A stretch of 64,000 nt of DNA from CADEGL01 sp050180485 (GTDB lineage: Bacteria > Pseudomonadota > Alphaproteobacteria > CADEGL01): NCBI GenBank assembly GCA_050180485.1, contig JBFXED010000015.1, positions 24,400-88,399 of the forward strand, given 5' to 3'. Below are positions 43,598 to 54,197 of this stretch, in pieces. Position numbers and translations under genes: made by a program. Within the stretch, counting starts at the first letter, position 1, and every line of letters begins with the position of its first letter. The notes below the pieces were generated by a model. It was not told where the DNA came from, searched no databases, and saw only the letters and a program-made list of their open reading frames with translations.

Positions 43598-44979
43598 AGC
43601 ATAATTTCCACCCCACGATCCTACGCGAATACGACGTTCGCGGTGTGATTGGCGAAACCTTGGCGGCGGCGGATGCGCGCGCGGTCGGTCGCTCCTTCGG
43701 AACCGCGTTGGTGCGCGACGGCGGAAAGCGCGTGGCTGTCGGCTATGACGGGCGCCTAAGCTCGCCCGAGATGGAAGCGGCCGTGGTCGAGGGCTTGGCG
43801 TCCTGCGGACTGGAGGTGATCCGGGTCGGCCTGGGACCCACGCCCATGACCTATTTCGCGGTCAAACATTTGGCGGCCGACGGCGGCTTGATGGTGACCG
43901 GCTCGCACAACCCGCCGCACTACAACGGCTTCAAGATGGCCACGTCCAAAGGGCCGTTCTATGGCGACGCGATCAAGGCGCTGGGCGCCCGCGCGGCTTC
44001 GGGCGATTTTGCCAAGGGCGTGGGCAAGGTGATCGAGCATTCGGTGTTCGACGCCTATGTTGATCGCCTGTTCCGCGACTATGACGGGCAGCGCCCGCTC
44101 GACGTGGCGTGGGACGCCGGCAACGGCGCGGCCGGCCCCGCCATGGTGGCGCTGATCCAACGCCTGCCGGGCCGGCACGCCATGATCCATCAGACGATCG
44201 ACGGGCGCTTCCCGAACCACCATCCCGACCCGACCGTCGAGGCCAACTTGGCCCAACTCAAGGAGCTGGTGGCCAAGGAAGGAAGCGTCGCCGGCATCGC
44301 GTTCGATGGCGATGGCGACCGCATCGGCGCGGTGGACGGCAAGGGCCGCGTCCTGTGGGGCGACCAGATGATGATGCTGTTGTCGCGCGATGTGCTGCGC
44401 GACAAGCCGGGCGCCACCATCATCGCCGACGTGAAGGCCAGCCAGGCTCTGTTCGACGAGGTGGCGCGGCTGGGCGGCAAGCCGCTGATGTGGCGGACCG
44501 GTCATTCCCTCATCAAGGCCAAGATGGCGGAGACGGGATCGCCCCTGGCCGGCGAGATGAGCGGCCATATCTTCTTCGCTGACCGTTACTACGGCTATGA
44601 CGATGCGCTCTATGCCGCCGTGCGCTTGCTGAACGTCATCGCACGCTCGGGCAAGACTCTGGCCGAGTTGCGCGACGAGCTGCCCCAGATGATCAATACG
44701 CCGGAGTTGCGGTTTCCCTGTTCCGACGACCGCAAGTTCCAAGTCGTCGAAGAACTGAAGGCGCGCCTCAAGGCCGACAAGGCCAAGGTGGACGATATCG
44801 ACGGCGTGCGCGTCTCGACCCCGGATGGATGGTGGCTTCTGCGCGCCTCCAACACCCAGGACGTGCTGGTCGCGCGTTGCGAGGCTTCGAGCGCCGATGG
44901 GCTCCAGCGTCTCAAGGATGCGTTGGCTGGCCAGCTCCGCAAGAGTGGCATCGAGCCGCCGCAGCACGCGCAGCACTAA
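43594..44979 (+). CDS. Phosphomannomutase/phosphoglucomutase
   Basis: This 461-residue alpha-D-phosphohexomutase of the AlgC/ManB type interconverts hexose 1- and 6-phosphates and so feeds galU. Domain 1 carries the phosphoserine loop VTGSHNPPHYNGFKM. The metal loop FDGDGDRIGAV lies around residue 236, the sugar-binding GEMSGHIFFADRYYGYDDALYA near 320, and the phosphate-binding RASNTQDVLVARCEA near 420. It starts inside the ugd stop (ATGA), and an AIG2-like gene follows. Its preference for mannose or glucose phosphates cannot be told. Confidence 0.95.
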   Translation: MKHNFHPTILREYDVRGVIGETLAAADARAVGRSFGTALVRDGGKRVAVGYDGRLSSPEMEAAVVEGLASCGLEVIRVGLGPTPMTYFAVKHLAADGGLMVTGSHNPPHYNGFKMATSKGPFYGDAIKALGARAASGDFAKGVGKVIEHSVFDAYVDRLFRDYDGQRPLDVAWDAGNGAAGPAMVALIQRLPGRHAMIHQTIDGRFPNHHPDPTVEANLAQLKELVAKEGSVAGIAFDGDGDRIGAVDGKGRVLWGDQMMMLLSRDVLRDKPGATIIADVKASQALFDEVARLGGKPLMWRTGHSLIKAKMAETGSPLAGEMSGHIFFADRYYGYDDALYAAVRLLNVIARSGKTLAELRDELPQMINTPELRFPCSDDRKFQVVEELKARLKADKAKVDDIDGVRVSTPDGWWLLRASNTQDVLVARCEASSADGLQRLKDALAGQLRKSGIEPPQHAQH

Positions 44980-44990
44980 GTTCCTGAGCG

Positions 44991-45464
44991 ATGGCTTCGT
45001 TCTTCTTCTACGGCACGCTGCTGGACGCGGACGTCAGGCGTCTCGTCTTGGAACGCGATCTCGACCCGGCTTCGCTTCACGAAGCGGTTTTGGCCGATCA
45101 CCGCGTTTCGCGCGCGCGTGGCAAGACCTACCCGATCCTGGCCGCGAAGTGCGGTGCCAAGGCGCATGGGCTGGTGGCCTCGCACCTTGATGATCGCGAC
45201 GCCGCGCGGCTGTTCCATTACGAAGACGACGGTTATCGCACGGTCGAACTCGACCTGGCCGCCCCCCATGGCCGGATGAAGGCCTGGGCGTTCATGCCGG
45301 GTCCGCGCATGAAGGCGCTGCCCGTCGATTGGTCCTATGCGGCATGGAGCCGCAACGTGAAAGCGCGGGTGATGCCGGGAATCGCGGCTTGGATGGCGGG
45401 TTATCCGGGACCGGCCGCTTTGCCCCTTTACCGCCGATGGCGGTTGCGGCGGCACACGGCGTAA
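44991..45464 (+). CDS. Gamma-glutamylcyclotransferase (AIG2)-like protein
   Basis: This 157-residue protein has the AIG2/GGCT beta-barrel start: ASFFFYGTLLDADVRRLVLERDL, with the FYGTL motif that binds the gamma-glutamyl group. A Glu-containing strand (RLFHYEDDGYRTVELDLA) may hold the catalytic acid, and AWAFMPGPRMKALPVDWSYAAW follows. Members cleave gamma-glutamyl peptides to 5-oxoproline. It starts 11 bases after the mutase stop and converges on the carboxypeptidase gene. The arginine-rich C terminus is unremarkable. Confidence 0.8.
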   Translation: MASFFFYGTLLDADVRRLVLERDLDPASLHEAVLADHRVSRARGKTYPILAAKCGAKAHGLVASHLDDRDAARLFHYEDDGYRTVELDLAAPHGRMKAWAFMPGPRMKALPVDWSYAAWSRNVKARVMPGIAAWMAGYPGPAALPLYRRWRLRRHTA

Positions 45465-45476
45465 GGCGCCGGCGAC

Positions 45477-46757
45477 CTAGTTCTTAAGGGCGGCGAGTTC
45501 CTGGCCGCTTTGGATCGGCTTGCAGTCGATCTGGTGGCGCTCGGTCAGGGTGCGGCAGGCTTGTTCCGCCATCTCGCGGGTGGCCAGGCCCGTCAAGCGG
45601 GCGCGATAGAGCATTCCCTTGTCGATCTCAACGGGGATGACCACTGCGGTCGCGCTGGCCAAGTATTCCGGCACGGCCTCGGCCGCGCGGGCGGCGGCAA
45701 GCTGGGCTTGGACGAAGCGTTGGAATGCACCGACCTGAACACCCCAGATACCGGCCGTGGACAGGACCGAGGCCTCATGCGGCTTCGGCGCGGCTGCGTC
45801 GCCCTGTTCGATCGGCTGCTTCACCGTCGGAAGATTGTTGGGCAGCGGGCGGGCGACCACGTTCGTGCGCGGATTGAGGCGCGAGGCCACGGTAAGGGTT
45901 GGCTGGGTGTCGAAGCCCTTGTCCAGCAGATGCATCATCTGCACGTCGCGGGCATAGGAACTGCTGCCGCCCAGGACGACACCGAAGATACGGCGCCCGT
46001 CGCGTTCGGCGGAGGCGGCCAGATTGAAGCCCGAATCACGGATGAAGCCGGTCTTGAGGCCGTCGGCGCCTTCATAGCGGCCCAGAAGCCGATTGTGGCT
46101 CGCGATCTGCTGGCCTTTGTAGTCGAAGGTCTGTTGCGAGAAGTAGTGGTAACGATCCGGGAAGTCGCGATAGAGCGCCTGGGCCAGAATGACCTGGTCG
46201 CGCGCGGTGGTGACCTGGCCTTTGTTCGGCAGGCCGGACGCGTTGCGATAGACCGTGCGCGTCATGCCCAGCTTGGCGGCTTTGCGCGTCATCACCTGGG
46301 CAAAGTTGGTTTCCGTGTCGCCCAGCGCTTCCGCCAGCACGACGGCCGCGTCATTGGCCGACTTGGTGGTCAGCGCCAGGATCGCGTTCTCGACCGTGAT
46401 CGTCTCGCCCGGTTCCAGATACAGCTTTGATGGCGCTTGCGCCGCCGCGGCCTTGGAGACCGGCAGGCGCGTGTTGAGCGTGAGCTTCTTGGCCTGGAGC
46501 GCCTCGAAGGTCAGATACAGCGTCATCATCTTGGTGAGAGACGCGGGATAAGTCTGCGAATCCGAATTGTCAGAATAGAGGAGCTCGCCGGTGGTGCCGT
46601 CGACAATGATGGAGGCAGCCAAAGGGGGCTGCCATGTCGATGCGGCTTTCTTCGCGGGCTTGCCAGCCCAGGCCGGCGTCGCGATTAGGCTGGCCGCAAC
46701 CATGGCAGCCGCGAAATAGCGGAAAATGCGGGGTCCGGTCGTCGGTCCCATGGCCAC
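45477..46757 (-). CDS. D-alanyl-D-alanine carboxypeptidase with C-terminal SPOR domain
   Basis: This 426-residue penicillin-binding-type peptidase trims the terminal D-Ala of peptidoglycan stems. It has a signal peptide (RYFAAAMVAASLIATPAWA), the SxxK nucleophile in YPASLTKMMT near 72-75, SxN in TTKSANDAA near 130, KTG in ADGLKTGFIR near 233, and a C-terminal SPOR-like domain from about 335 (WGVQVGAFQRFVQAQLAAARA) that binds denuded glycan at the septum. DacA/DacC relatives usually lack SPOR; D,D-carboxypeptidases with SPOR are common in Alphaproteobacteria. The start could also be 46751. Confidence 0.93.
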   Translation of the reverse strand: MAMGPTTGPRIFRYFAAAMVAASLIATPAWAGKPAKKAASTWQPPLAASIIVDGTTGELLYSDNSDSQTYPASLTKMMTLYLTFEALQAKKLTLNTRLPVSKAAAAQAPSKLYLEPGETITVENAILALTTKSANDAAVVLAEALGDTETNFAQVMTRKAAKLGMTRTVYRNASGLPNKGQVTTARDQVILAQALYRDFPDRYHYFSQQTFDYKGQQIASHNRLLGRYEGADGLKTGFIRDSGFNLAASAERDGRRIFGVVLGGSSSYARDVQMMHLLDKGFDTQPTLTVASRLNPRTNVVARPLPNNLPTVKQPIEQGDAAAPKPHEASVLSTAGIWGVQVGAFQRFVQAQLAAARAAEAVPEYLASATAVVIPVEIDKGMLYRARLTGLATREMAEQACRTLTERHQIDCKPIQSGQELAALKN

Positions 46758-47006
46758 CCTCTGACCTTATCGGCCGCCGCCACCCCCTCCCAGTGGGGGC
46801 GCCAACCGGATCATCCCGCCTAGGTTCCAAGAGCCCGCTCAGCCCCGCCCAGACGAAACACGAAAATGCAATTTACGGAAGATCGGGAATCTTGTCCAGG
46901 ATTTGTTGTGAATCAGAGGGTTGCGAGATGAATCCCAAGTGCCCTCGGAAAAGTTCCATGACGACGGCGATTTTCTCACTTCGCAAAGGGCCATCGCTCG
47001 ATTTTA

Positions 47007-47017
47007 TTGCAATGCAA
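47007..47017 (+). promoter_or_regulatory. Operator-like palindrome 1 of the phasin promoter
   Basis: TTGCAATGCAA is a perfect 11-bp palindrome just upstream of the -35 box of the phasin promoter. A related copy lies 57 bp downstream (centre to centre). PhaR-type repressors of alphaproteobacterial PHB genes bind TGC/GCA-rich dyads. Confidence 0.55.
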
Positions 47018-47028
47018 CATTGATGTGG

Positions 47029-47056
47029 TTGACACGTCACAAAGGCTTTCTATATT
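47029..47056 (+). promoter_or_regulatory. Sigma-70-type promoter of the phasin gene
   Basis: TTGACA (47029-47034), a 16-base spacer and TATATT (47051-47056) give a near-consensus -35/-10 pair oriented toward the phasin gene. It is bracketed by the two TTGCAnnGCAA-type palindromes, so a repressor bound to both could occlude polymerase. Confidence 0.7.
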
Positions 47057-47063
47057 TGAATTA

Positions 47064-47074
47064 TTGCATCGCAA
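47064..47074 (+). promoter_or_regulatory. Operator-like palindrome 2 of the phasin promoter
   Basis: TTGCATCGCAA matches the upstream palindrome in both arms (TTGCA/GCAA) with two central changes. It lies at about the expected transcription start, seven bases after the -10 box. Confidence 0.55.
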
Positions 47075-47124
47075 CAATTCTTGTTGCGGCGCTTTAAATG
47101 ACACCAAACGGACAAGGACACGCA

Positions 47125-47616
47125 GTGACTTCATCCAAGCGCAAACCCGCGGGCAAGCTGAACGGTGCCAAGTCCGTTTCGACCGCCGCCAAGCCGCCCG
47201 TCCGCAACCCCGCCACGGAGATCGCACCGATGACCAAAGAACAATTGGAATCTGTCGCCGGCGACGCGCTGAAGACCTATGGCGACCTGGCCGCGATGGG
47301 TAAGGCGAATGTCGAAACCACCCTCAAGGCGACCGCCGTTCTGAGCAAGGGCGTGGAAGAGATCGGTCAGGCCTGGGCCGCGCTGGCCAAGCGCCTGGTG
47401 GACATCCAGATGTCATCCCTTCAGACGCTGCTTGGCGCGCGCAACATCAAGGACGTCGTCGAGGTTCATGCCGACCTGACCAAGAACCACTTTCAGACCG
47501 CCATGTCCGAGGGCGCGAAAATCTCGGAGCTGACACTCAAAGTCGCGAACGAGGCGATCCAGCCGCTTTCCGCGCGTGTGACCGATACGGTGAAAGCGAC
47601 CGCCAAGGCCGCCTGA
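47125..47616 (+). CDS. Phasin-family protein (PHB granule-associated)
   Basis: This protein of about 163 residues has a basic, disordered N-terminal tail and the phasin helical core (EQLESVAGDALKTYGDLAAMGKANVETTLKATAVLSKGVEEIGQAW, then LQTLLGARNIKDVVEVHADLTKNHFQTAMSEGAKISEL). Such proteins coat polyhydroxybutyrate granules. I chose the GTG at 47125 because AAGGA lies at the right spacing; ATG 47098 (nine codons longer, no ribosome-binding site) and ATG 47230 are alternatives. A strong promoter with palindromes precedes it and a textbook terminator follows, so it is a monocistronic, regulated gene. Confidence 0.88.
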   Translation: MTSSKRKPAGKLNGAKSVSTAAKPPVRNPATEIAPMTKEQLESVAGDALKTYGDLAAMGKANVETTLKATAVLSKGVEEIGQAWAALAKRLVDIQMSSLQTLLGARNIKDVVEVHADLTKNHFQTAMSEGAKISELTLKVANEAIQPLSARVTDTVKATAKAA

Positions 47617-47644
47617 CCTCCATCAACGGTTCCTCCCAGCCTGG

Positions 47645-47678
47645 CCCGGCGGTCTTACGACCGCCGGGCGCTTTTTTT
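47645..47678 (+). terminator. Rho-independent terminator after the phasin gene
   Basis: CCCGGCGGTC (47645-47654) pairs perfectly with GACCGCCGGG (47659-47668) around a TTAC loop, followed by CGC and seven T. It is 28 bases downstream of the phasin stop. Confidence 0.92.
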
Positions 47679-47796
47679 CCGGCTTCCCACGGAAGCGCCA
47701 CGCCCGCCCGTCGGGTTGGATCGGCTTCGGCAGATACCATATTATTGCCGGAAAGCGGGCCGACACTGGCTGGGCGTTGAAAGAGGATCGGATCGG

Positions 47797-48143
47797 ATGA
47801 AGCCCGTCAGGGGCAACGGTGGCGAGGGCGGTGGCGGCAATGGTCGGGACAATCCGACCACGGGCGTCGTCGTTAAGACGCGCCCCAAGACGAAGAAGCC
47901 CGATCTCTACAAGGTTCTCCTGCTCAACGACGACTACACGCCGATGGAATTCGTCGTGTACGTGCTTGAGCGCTTTTTCAACATGACCCAGCAGCGCGCC
48001 ACCGAGGTGATGATGCACGTCCACCGGCGTGGCGTCGGGATCTGCGGCGTCTATACCTACGAAGTCGCGGAAACGAAGGTGAATCAGGTGATGGACTGCG
48101 CCCGGCAGCATCAGCACCCCCTTCAATGCACTCTGGAGAAGGA

Positions 48144-48147
<4 letters not shown>
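47797..48147 (+). CDS. clpS: ATP-dependent Clp protease adaptor ClpS
   Basis: This 116-residue N-degron adaptor delivers substrates to ClpAP. After a flexible Gly-rich N-terminal tail comes the conserved core: YKVLLLNDDYTPMEFVVYVLERFF, with the Asn-Asp pair that binds the N-degron amino group, and VHRRGVGICGVYTYEVAETK, with the His of the pocket. The ATG at 47797 follows GAGGATCGG; the last bases overlap the clpA start. ClpS-ClpA gene order is standard. Confidence 0.97.
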
Positions 48148-50447
<2,300 letters not shown>

Positions 50448-50452
50448 CGCGG

Positions 50453-51646
50453 CTACGCTTCGTCGCCGTCCTTCCGGAACGGGCTATATTCCGACAATCC
50501 CGCCATCTCGGCGTGAACGTGCATCCGTTCGCGTTCCAGGAATTTCCCGACCGCATCGCGGAAGCCGGGGTCGGCGATCCAATGCGCGCTGTGAGTCTCG
50601 ACCGGCAGATAGCCGCGCTGGATCTTATGCGTGCCCTGGGCACCAGCTTCCACGCGGGCGAAGCCGTGCCGGATCGCGAAATCGATGGCCTGGTAGTAAC
50701 AGGCTTCGAAGTGCAGGAACTTGAACTCGCCCTCGCAGCCCCAGTTGCGGCCATAGAGGGTGCCATCGCCCATCAGGTTGAGCGCGCCCGCCACCGGCCG
50801 CCCCTCGCGCTCCGCGACCACCAGCAGGATGCGATCGGCCATCGTCTCGCCGATTTGATGGAAGAACTCCCGCGTCAGATAGGGATTGCCCCATTTGTGA
50901 TCGGCGGTTGCCAGATAGAAGCGGTGAAACGCGTCCCAATGGCGCGGCTCGATCTCGCCGCCGGTCAAGGGCCGCACGGTCACGCCGCTTTCGGCCACCT
51001 CGCGCCGTTCCTTGCGGATCGTCTTGCGCTTGCGCGACGATAGCGCGTCGAGGAAGTCGTCGAAGGCTCCGTAGCCGCGATTCTCCCAATGGAACTGTTG
51101 CCCCGCACGGCGCAGCCATCCGGCTTCGCCCAGTGCCTTCGCTTCGGTCTCTGTCGGGAAGGTGACGTGCACGGACGAAAGCCGGTTGCCGCCGGCGACC
51201 CGTTCCATCGCGCCGATCAGCGCACTCCGCACGATGCTGGCCATTTCGGCTGGCAGGCCGGGACGAACCAACAGGCGCGGTCCAGTGGCGGGCGTGAACG
51301 GTACCGACACCTGAAGCTTTGGATAATATTTTCCGCCCGCGCGCTCATAGGCCTCGGCCCAGCCCCAGTCGAACACGTACTCGCCGTAAGAATGGCTCTT
51401 CAGGTACATCGGCGCGGCGCCGATCATGCGGCCCGCCGCGTCCGTAGCGACAAGGTGATGCGGTGCCCAGCCTGTTTCCGCCGTGGCCGAGCCGCTATCT
51501 TCCAAGGCCGCGAGGAACGCGTGCATCACGAACGGATTGCCCGCGCCGTCCGCGCCGATGCCCGCGCAGGCATCCCAATCGGCCGCGGAGATCGCGCCGA
51601 TCCGGTTCACGAGCTTGATGGTGATGGCGTCTTGTCCGTCGGGCAT
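50453..51646 (-). CDS. GNAT-superfamily peptidoglycan-type acyltransferase-like protein (COG3146)
   Basis: This 397-residue protein of the DUF482/COG3146 family has a FemX-like duplicated GNAT fold. It shows FVMHAFLAALEDSGSATAETGWAPHHLVATD at the N-terminal half, FDDFLDALSSRKRKTIRKERRE in the middle and NWGCEGEFKFLHFEACYYQAIDFAIRHGFARVEAGAQGTHKIQRGY at the end. The family is widespread in Proteobacteria; its acceptor is unknown. Start 51646 has CAGGGA upstream; longer frames read through the next gene's promoter. The 116 bases beyond are shared with the divergent SIMPL gene. Confidence 0.87.
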   Translation of the reverse strand: MPDGQDAITIKLVNRIGAISAADWDACAGIGADGAGNPFVMHAFLAALEDSGSATAETGWAPHHLVATDAAGRMIGAAPMYLKSHSYGEYVFDWGWAEAYERAGGKYYPKLQVSVPFTPATGPRLLVRPGLPAEMASIVRSALIGAMERVAGGNRLSSVHVTFPTETEAKALGEAGWLRRAGQQFHWENRGYGAFDDFLDALSSRKRKTIRKERREVAESGVTVRPLTGGEIEPRHWDAFHRFYLATADHKWGNPYLTREFFHQIGETMADRILLVVAEREGRPVAGALNLMGDGTLYGRNWGCEGEFKFLHFEACYYQAIDFAIRHGFARVEAGAQGTHKIQRGYLPVETHSAHWIADPGFRDAVGKFLERERMHVHAEMAGLSEYSPFRKDGDEA

Positions 51647-51762
51647 CGCATTCCCTGCGGGCGGATAAAGTACCCCGGCGGCCATCATAGCCTGCCCTGG
51701 CTTCTTGACCGAAGTGTGGCGGGCGGCGTTCGATGATGCCGTCTTTATCAAGGAGGCTTTCC

Positions 51763-52515
51763 ATGGACTCGGCCACACGTTCCAAGGCTTTGGCCATCGG
51801 TATCGTGATCGGCGCACTTGTGCTGGCCGCGGGCTCGGTCGTGGCTGGGTATCTGGCCGGCAGGGGCGTTCTGATGTCCCGCTTGGAAGACCGTTACGTC
51901 ACGGTCAAGGGTGTGGCCGAGATGGAAATGAAGGCCGACCTGGCCACGCTGCCGATCCGGTTTTCGATCACGGCGGGCGACCTCAAGGCGGGCATGGGCA
52001 CGCTCGATGAGTCCGCGAAGGTCGTGACCGGTTATTTGAAGGAACAGAAATTCAAGGATGACGAGATCACCCTCCAGCGCGTGGAGATTCAGGACACCTT
52101 GGCGCAAGGCTATCGCAACGACGTCAATAAGAACGCGCGCTTCATCCTGACCCAGAACGTTCTGGTCCGCTCGAACGACATCGAGCAAGTGCGCAAGGTC
52201 TCGCGCGAGATCGGCGAGTTGGCCCGGCGGGGGGTCGTACTCAACGACACGCCCGGTCCCAACTTCATCGTGACCGCGGAGAAGCTGAACGAGATCAAGC
52301 CCGGCCTGATCCGCCAGGCCACCGAGCGGGCCAAGGTGGCCGCCGACGAGTTCGCCCAAACCTCGGGCAGCAAGGTGGGTGGCATCCGGCGCGCCAACCA
52401 GGGAGTCATCGTGATCCTGGCTCGGGACGAATCGCCGTTCGAAGGCGAATACCAGGCGGTCGACAAACGCATCCGCGCGGTCACCACTGTGGACTACTTC
52501 CTGGCCAAGAATTGA
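51763..52515 (+). CDS. SIMPL (DUF541) domain exported protein
   Basis: This 250-residue protein has an N-terminal membrane anchor or signal (KALAIGIVIGALVLAAGSVVAGYLAGRG). The SIMPL/BP26-like domain follows: YVTVKGVAEMEMKADLATLPIRFSI, QKFKDDEITLQRVEIQD, and the C-terminal FAQTSGSKVGGIRRANQGVIVIL strand. Relatives form periplasmic channel-like oligomers (Brucella BP26). AAGGAGG is ideally spaced before ATG 51763, which fixes the start. It is divergent from the acyltransferase-like gene. Confidence 0.9.
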   Translation: MDSATRSKALAIGIVIGALVLAAGSVVAGYLAGRGVLMSRLEDRYVTVKGVAEMEMKADLATLPIRFSITAGDLKAGMGTLDESAKVVTGYLKEQKFKDDEITLQRVEIQDTLAQGYRNDVNKNARFILTQNVLVRSNDIEQVRKVSREIGELARRGVVLNDTPGPNFIVTAEKLNEIKPGLIRQATERAKVAADEFAQTSGSKVGGIRRANQGVIVILARDESPFEGEYQAVDKRIRAVTTVDYFLAKN

Positions 52516-52653
52516 GGCCTTGCCACGGGCACGCTTCCTTTCCTACGATTCATAGAAGGCCGTAGGGGCGTTTTCCGTGTTTCGGCCTATGGAACGGACC
52601 GCCAGCGCGCTGTCTGCTGGTCGCGCCGAATGCGGTTCGGAAGGGAGAACGAC

Positions 52654-53520
52654 GTGGCCACGACCTATCGCAACATTAAGGTAAAGCCGATTACCGGCGC
52701 GTTGGGCGCCGAGATTTCGGGAGTCGACCTGTCCAAGGGCGTCAACCAAGAGACCTTCGCCGAAATCCATCAGGCCTTCCTCGAGAACTGCGTCATCTTC
52801 TTCCGCGATCAGGATCTGAACTTCGATACGCAGAAAGCCTTCGCGCGAAAGTTCGGCACGCTGGTCATCGACCCGTTCGTGGTTGCGCCGCCGGGTCACC
52901 CCGAATTCATGGTGATCCGCAAGGAAGCGCACGAGACGAAAAATTTCGCCAACATGTGGCATACCGACGCCAGCTTCATGGACAAGCCGCCTTTGGGCTC
53001 GTTCCTTTATGCGGTGGACGTGCCGGAGTTCGGCGGCGATACGATGTTCGCGAACCAGTATCTGGCCTACGAGGCGCTGTCCGAGGGCCTGAAGAAGATG
53101 CTGGACGGCATGAAGGCCGTGCACACGGCCCACTCCTACAACACCGGCGTCGATGCGGGCGAATATAACGAAGGCCGCTCGATCAAGCTGCGCTTCGACG
53201 ACATCATGACGAAGGCCGCTAAAGGCGCTGTCGAGCATCCCGTCGTGCGCACCCACCCGGAGACCGGGCGCAAGGCACTCTATGTCCACTGCGCTTATGT
53301 CGAGCGATTCGCCGGATGGACCGTGGAAGAATCGAAGCCGTTGCTCGAATACCTTTATGCCCATGCGGTGAAACCGGAATTCACCTGCCGATTCCGCTGG
53401 GCCAAGGGCTCGCTCACGCTGTGGGACAATCGTTGCGTCCAGCACTACCCGATCAACGACTACCAGGGTAAGCGCCGCGAGATGAACCGCGTCACGGCCG
53501 AGGGCGACCGGCCGTTCTGA
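52654..53520 (+). CDS. TauD/TfdA-family dioxygenase homologue with altered metal site (paralogue 2)
   Basis: This 288-residue protein has the TauD fold: ALGAEISGVDLSKGVNQETFAEIHQAF, the HxD of the iron site in MWHTDASFMD (His103, Asp105), FGGDTMFANQYLAYEALSEGLKKML and HPVVRTHPETGRKALYVHCAYVERF. The third ligand should be a His in a VMHRVT motif, but here the text is REMNRVTAEGDRPF, with Asn278 (codon AAC, 53485). Either another residue binds the metal, such as the His of VQHYPIND, or activity is altered. The start is a GTG at 52654 after GAAGGGAGAAC. A bidirectional terminator follows. Confidence 0.85.
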   Translation: MATTYRNIKVKPITGALGAEISGVDLSKGVNQETFAEIHQAFLENCVIFFRDQDLNFDTQKAFARKFGTLVIDPFVVAPPGHPEFMVIRKEAHETKNFANMWHTDASFMDKPPLGSFLYAVDVPEFGGDTMFANQYLAYEALSEGLKKMLDGMKAVHTAHSYNTGVDAGEYNEGRSIKLRFDDIMTKAAKGAVEHPVVRTHPETGRKALYVHCAYVERFAGWTVEESKPLLEYLYAHAVKPEFTCRFRWAKGSLTLWDNRCVQHYPINDYQGKRREMNRVTAEGDRPF

Positions 53521-53542
53521 TCAAAGCGGTTTGGGGTTTCGC

Positions 53543-53573
53543 GAAAAGGCCGGGCGTTCTGCCCGGCCTTTTC
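53543..53573. terminator. Bidirectional rho-independent terminator
   Basis: GAAAAGGCCGGGC (53543-53555) and GCCCGGCCTTTTC (53561-53573) form a perfect 13-bp inverted repeat with a 5-base loop. With A-tract and T-tract on either side, it can end both the plus-strand dioxygenase and the minus-strand RidA transcripts. Confidence 0.9.
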
Positions 53574-53574
53574 G

Positions 53575-54042
53575 TCAGGCGATCTCGAAGATCCCGTCGA
53601 TCTCGGTCGCGACGTTGCCCGGCAGGTCAGCGACGCCGACCGCGAAGCGGGCATGCTTGCCGGCCTCGCCGAAGATCTCGCCCATCAGGTCGGACGCACC
53701 GTTGATGACCTGGGGGTGGTTGGCGAAGTTTGGCGTCGAGTTGACGAAGCCGCCGAGCTTCACCACGCGCTTCACGCGGTCGAGGTCGCCGCCGCAAGCC
53801 TGCTTGAGCTGAGCGATTAGGTTGAGGGCACACAGCCGCGCCGATTTCTGGCCGTCCTCGAGGGTGAGCGTTTCGCCCACTTTTCCCACATGGACGTATT
53901 GGCCCTTAAAACGCGGAACCTGGCCGGAGACAAAAACAAGATTGCCCGTCACGACATAGGGGATGTAGTTCGCGGCCGGCGCGGGCGCGTCCGGTAATTC
54001 GATCTTCAGTTCCTTGAGGCGCGCGTCGATACGTCCGGCCAT
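53575..54042 (-). CDS. RidA-family protein with conserved arginine
   Basis: This 155-residue YjgF/RidA-fold protein starts with ELKIELPDAPAPAANYIPYVVTGNLVFVSGQVPR. It keeps the central QLKQACGGDLDRVKRVVKLGGFVNS and has KHARFAVGVADLPGNVATEIDGIFEIA at the end, where the Arg of HAR matches the catalytic Arg of RidA. It belongs to the longer subgroup with an alanine/proline-rich insertion. It may hydrolyse 2-aminoacrylate-type imines. This Arg is absent from the two RidA proteins encoded at 28 and 31 kb. Confidence 0.88.
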   Translation of the reverse strand: MAGRIDARLKELKIELPDAPAPAANYIPYVVTGNLVFVSGQVPRFKGQYVHVGKVGETLTLEDGQKSARLCALNLIAQLKQACGGDLDRVKRVVKLGGFVNSTPNFANHPQVINGASDLMGEIFGEAGKHARFAVGVADLPGNVATEIDGIFEIA

Positions 54043-54122
54043 GGCTTTTCTCCCTTCGGCAAGGCGCGGGAGCTTAGAGCCTCGCCGCGGCCCGATCCAG
54101 CGCCCGCCAGGGCGTCAGGATC

Positions 54123-54158
54123 GGGAAAAATGGGGTGCGAGAGTTTGTATCGCACCCC
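54123..54158 (-). terminator. Rho-independent terminator of nrdJ
   Basis: On the minus strand GGGGTGCGA (54158-54150) pairs with TCGCACCCC (54140-54132), followed by ATTTTTCCC. It lies 39 bases after the nrdJ stop and fits an intrinsic terminator. Confidence 0.8.
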
Positions 54159-54197
54159 GAGCTACAGGGAGGAGCACGAAAGCTGAAGCGGGGAGCC

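Larger units (their letters stand above)
46758..47124. other. Divergent intergenic region, carboxypeptidase / phasin genes
   Basis: This 367-base interval between divergent genes contains no credible coding sequence. The left half should hold the carboxypeptidase promoter, which I cannot pinpoint. The right half holds a clear phasin promoter and two palindromes, listed separately. A run of alternative in-frame phasin starts begins at 47098. Confidence 0.6.
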
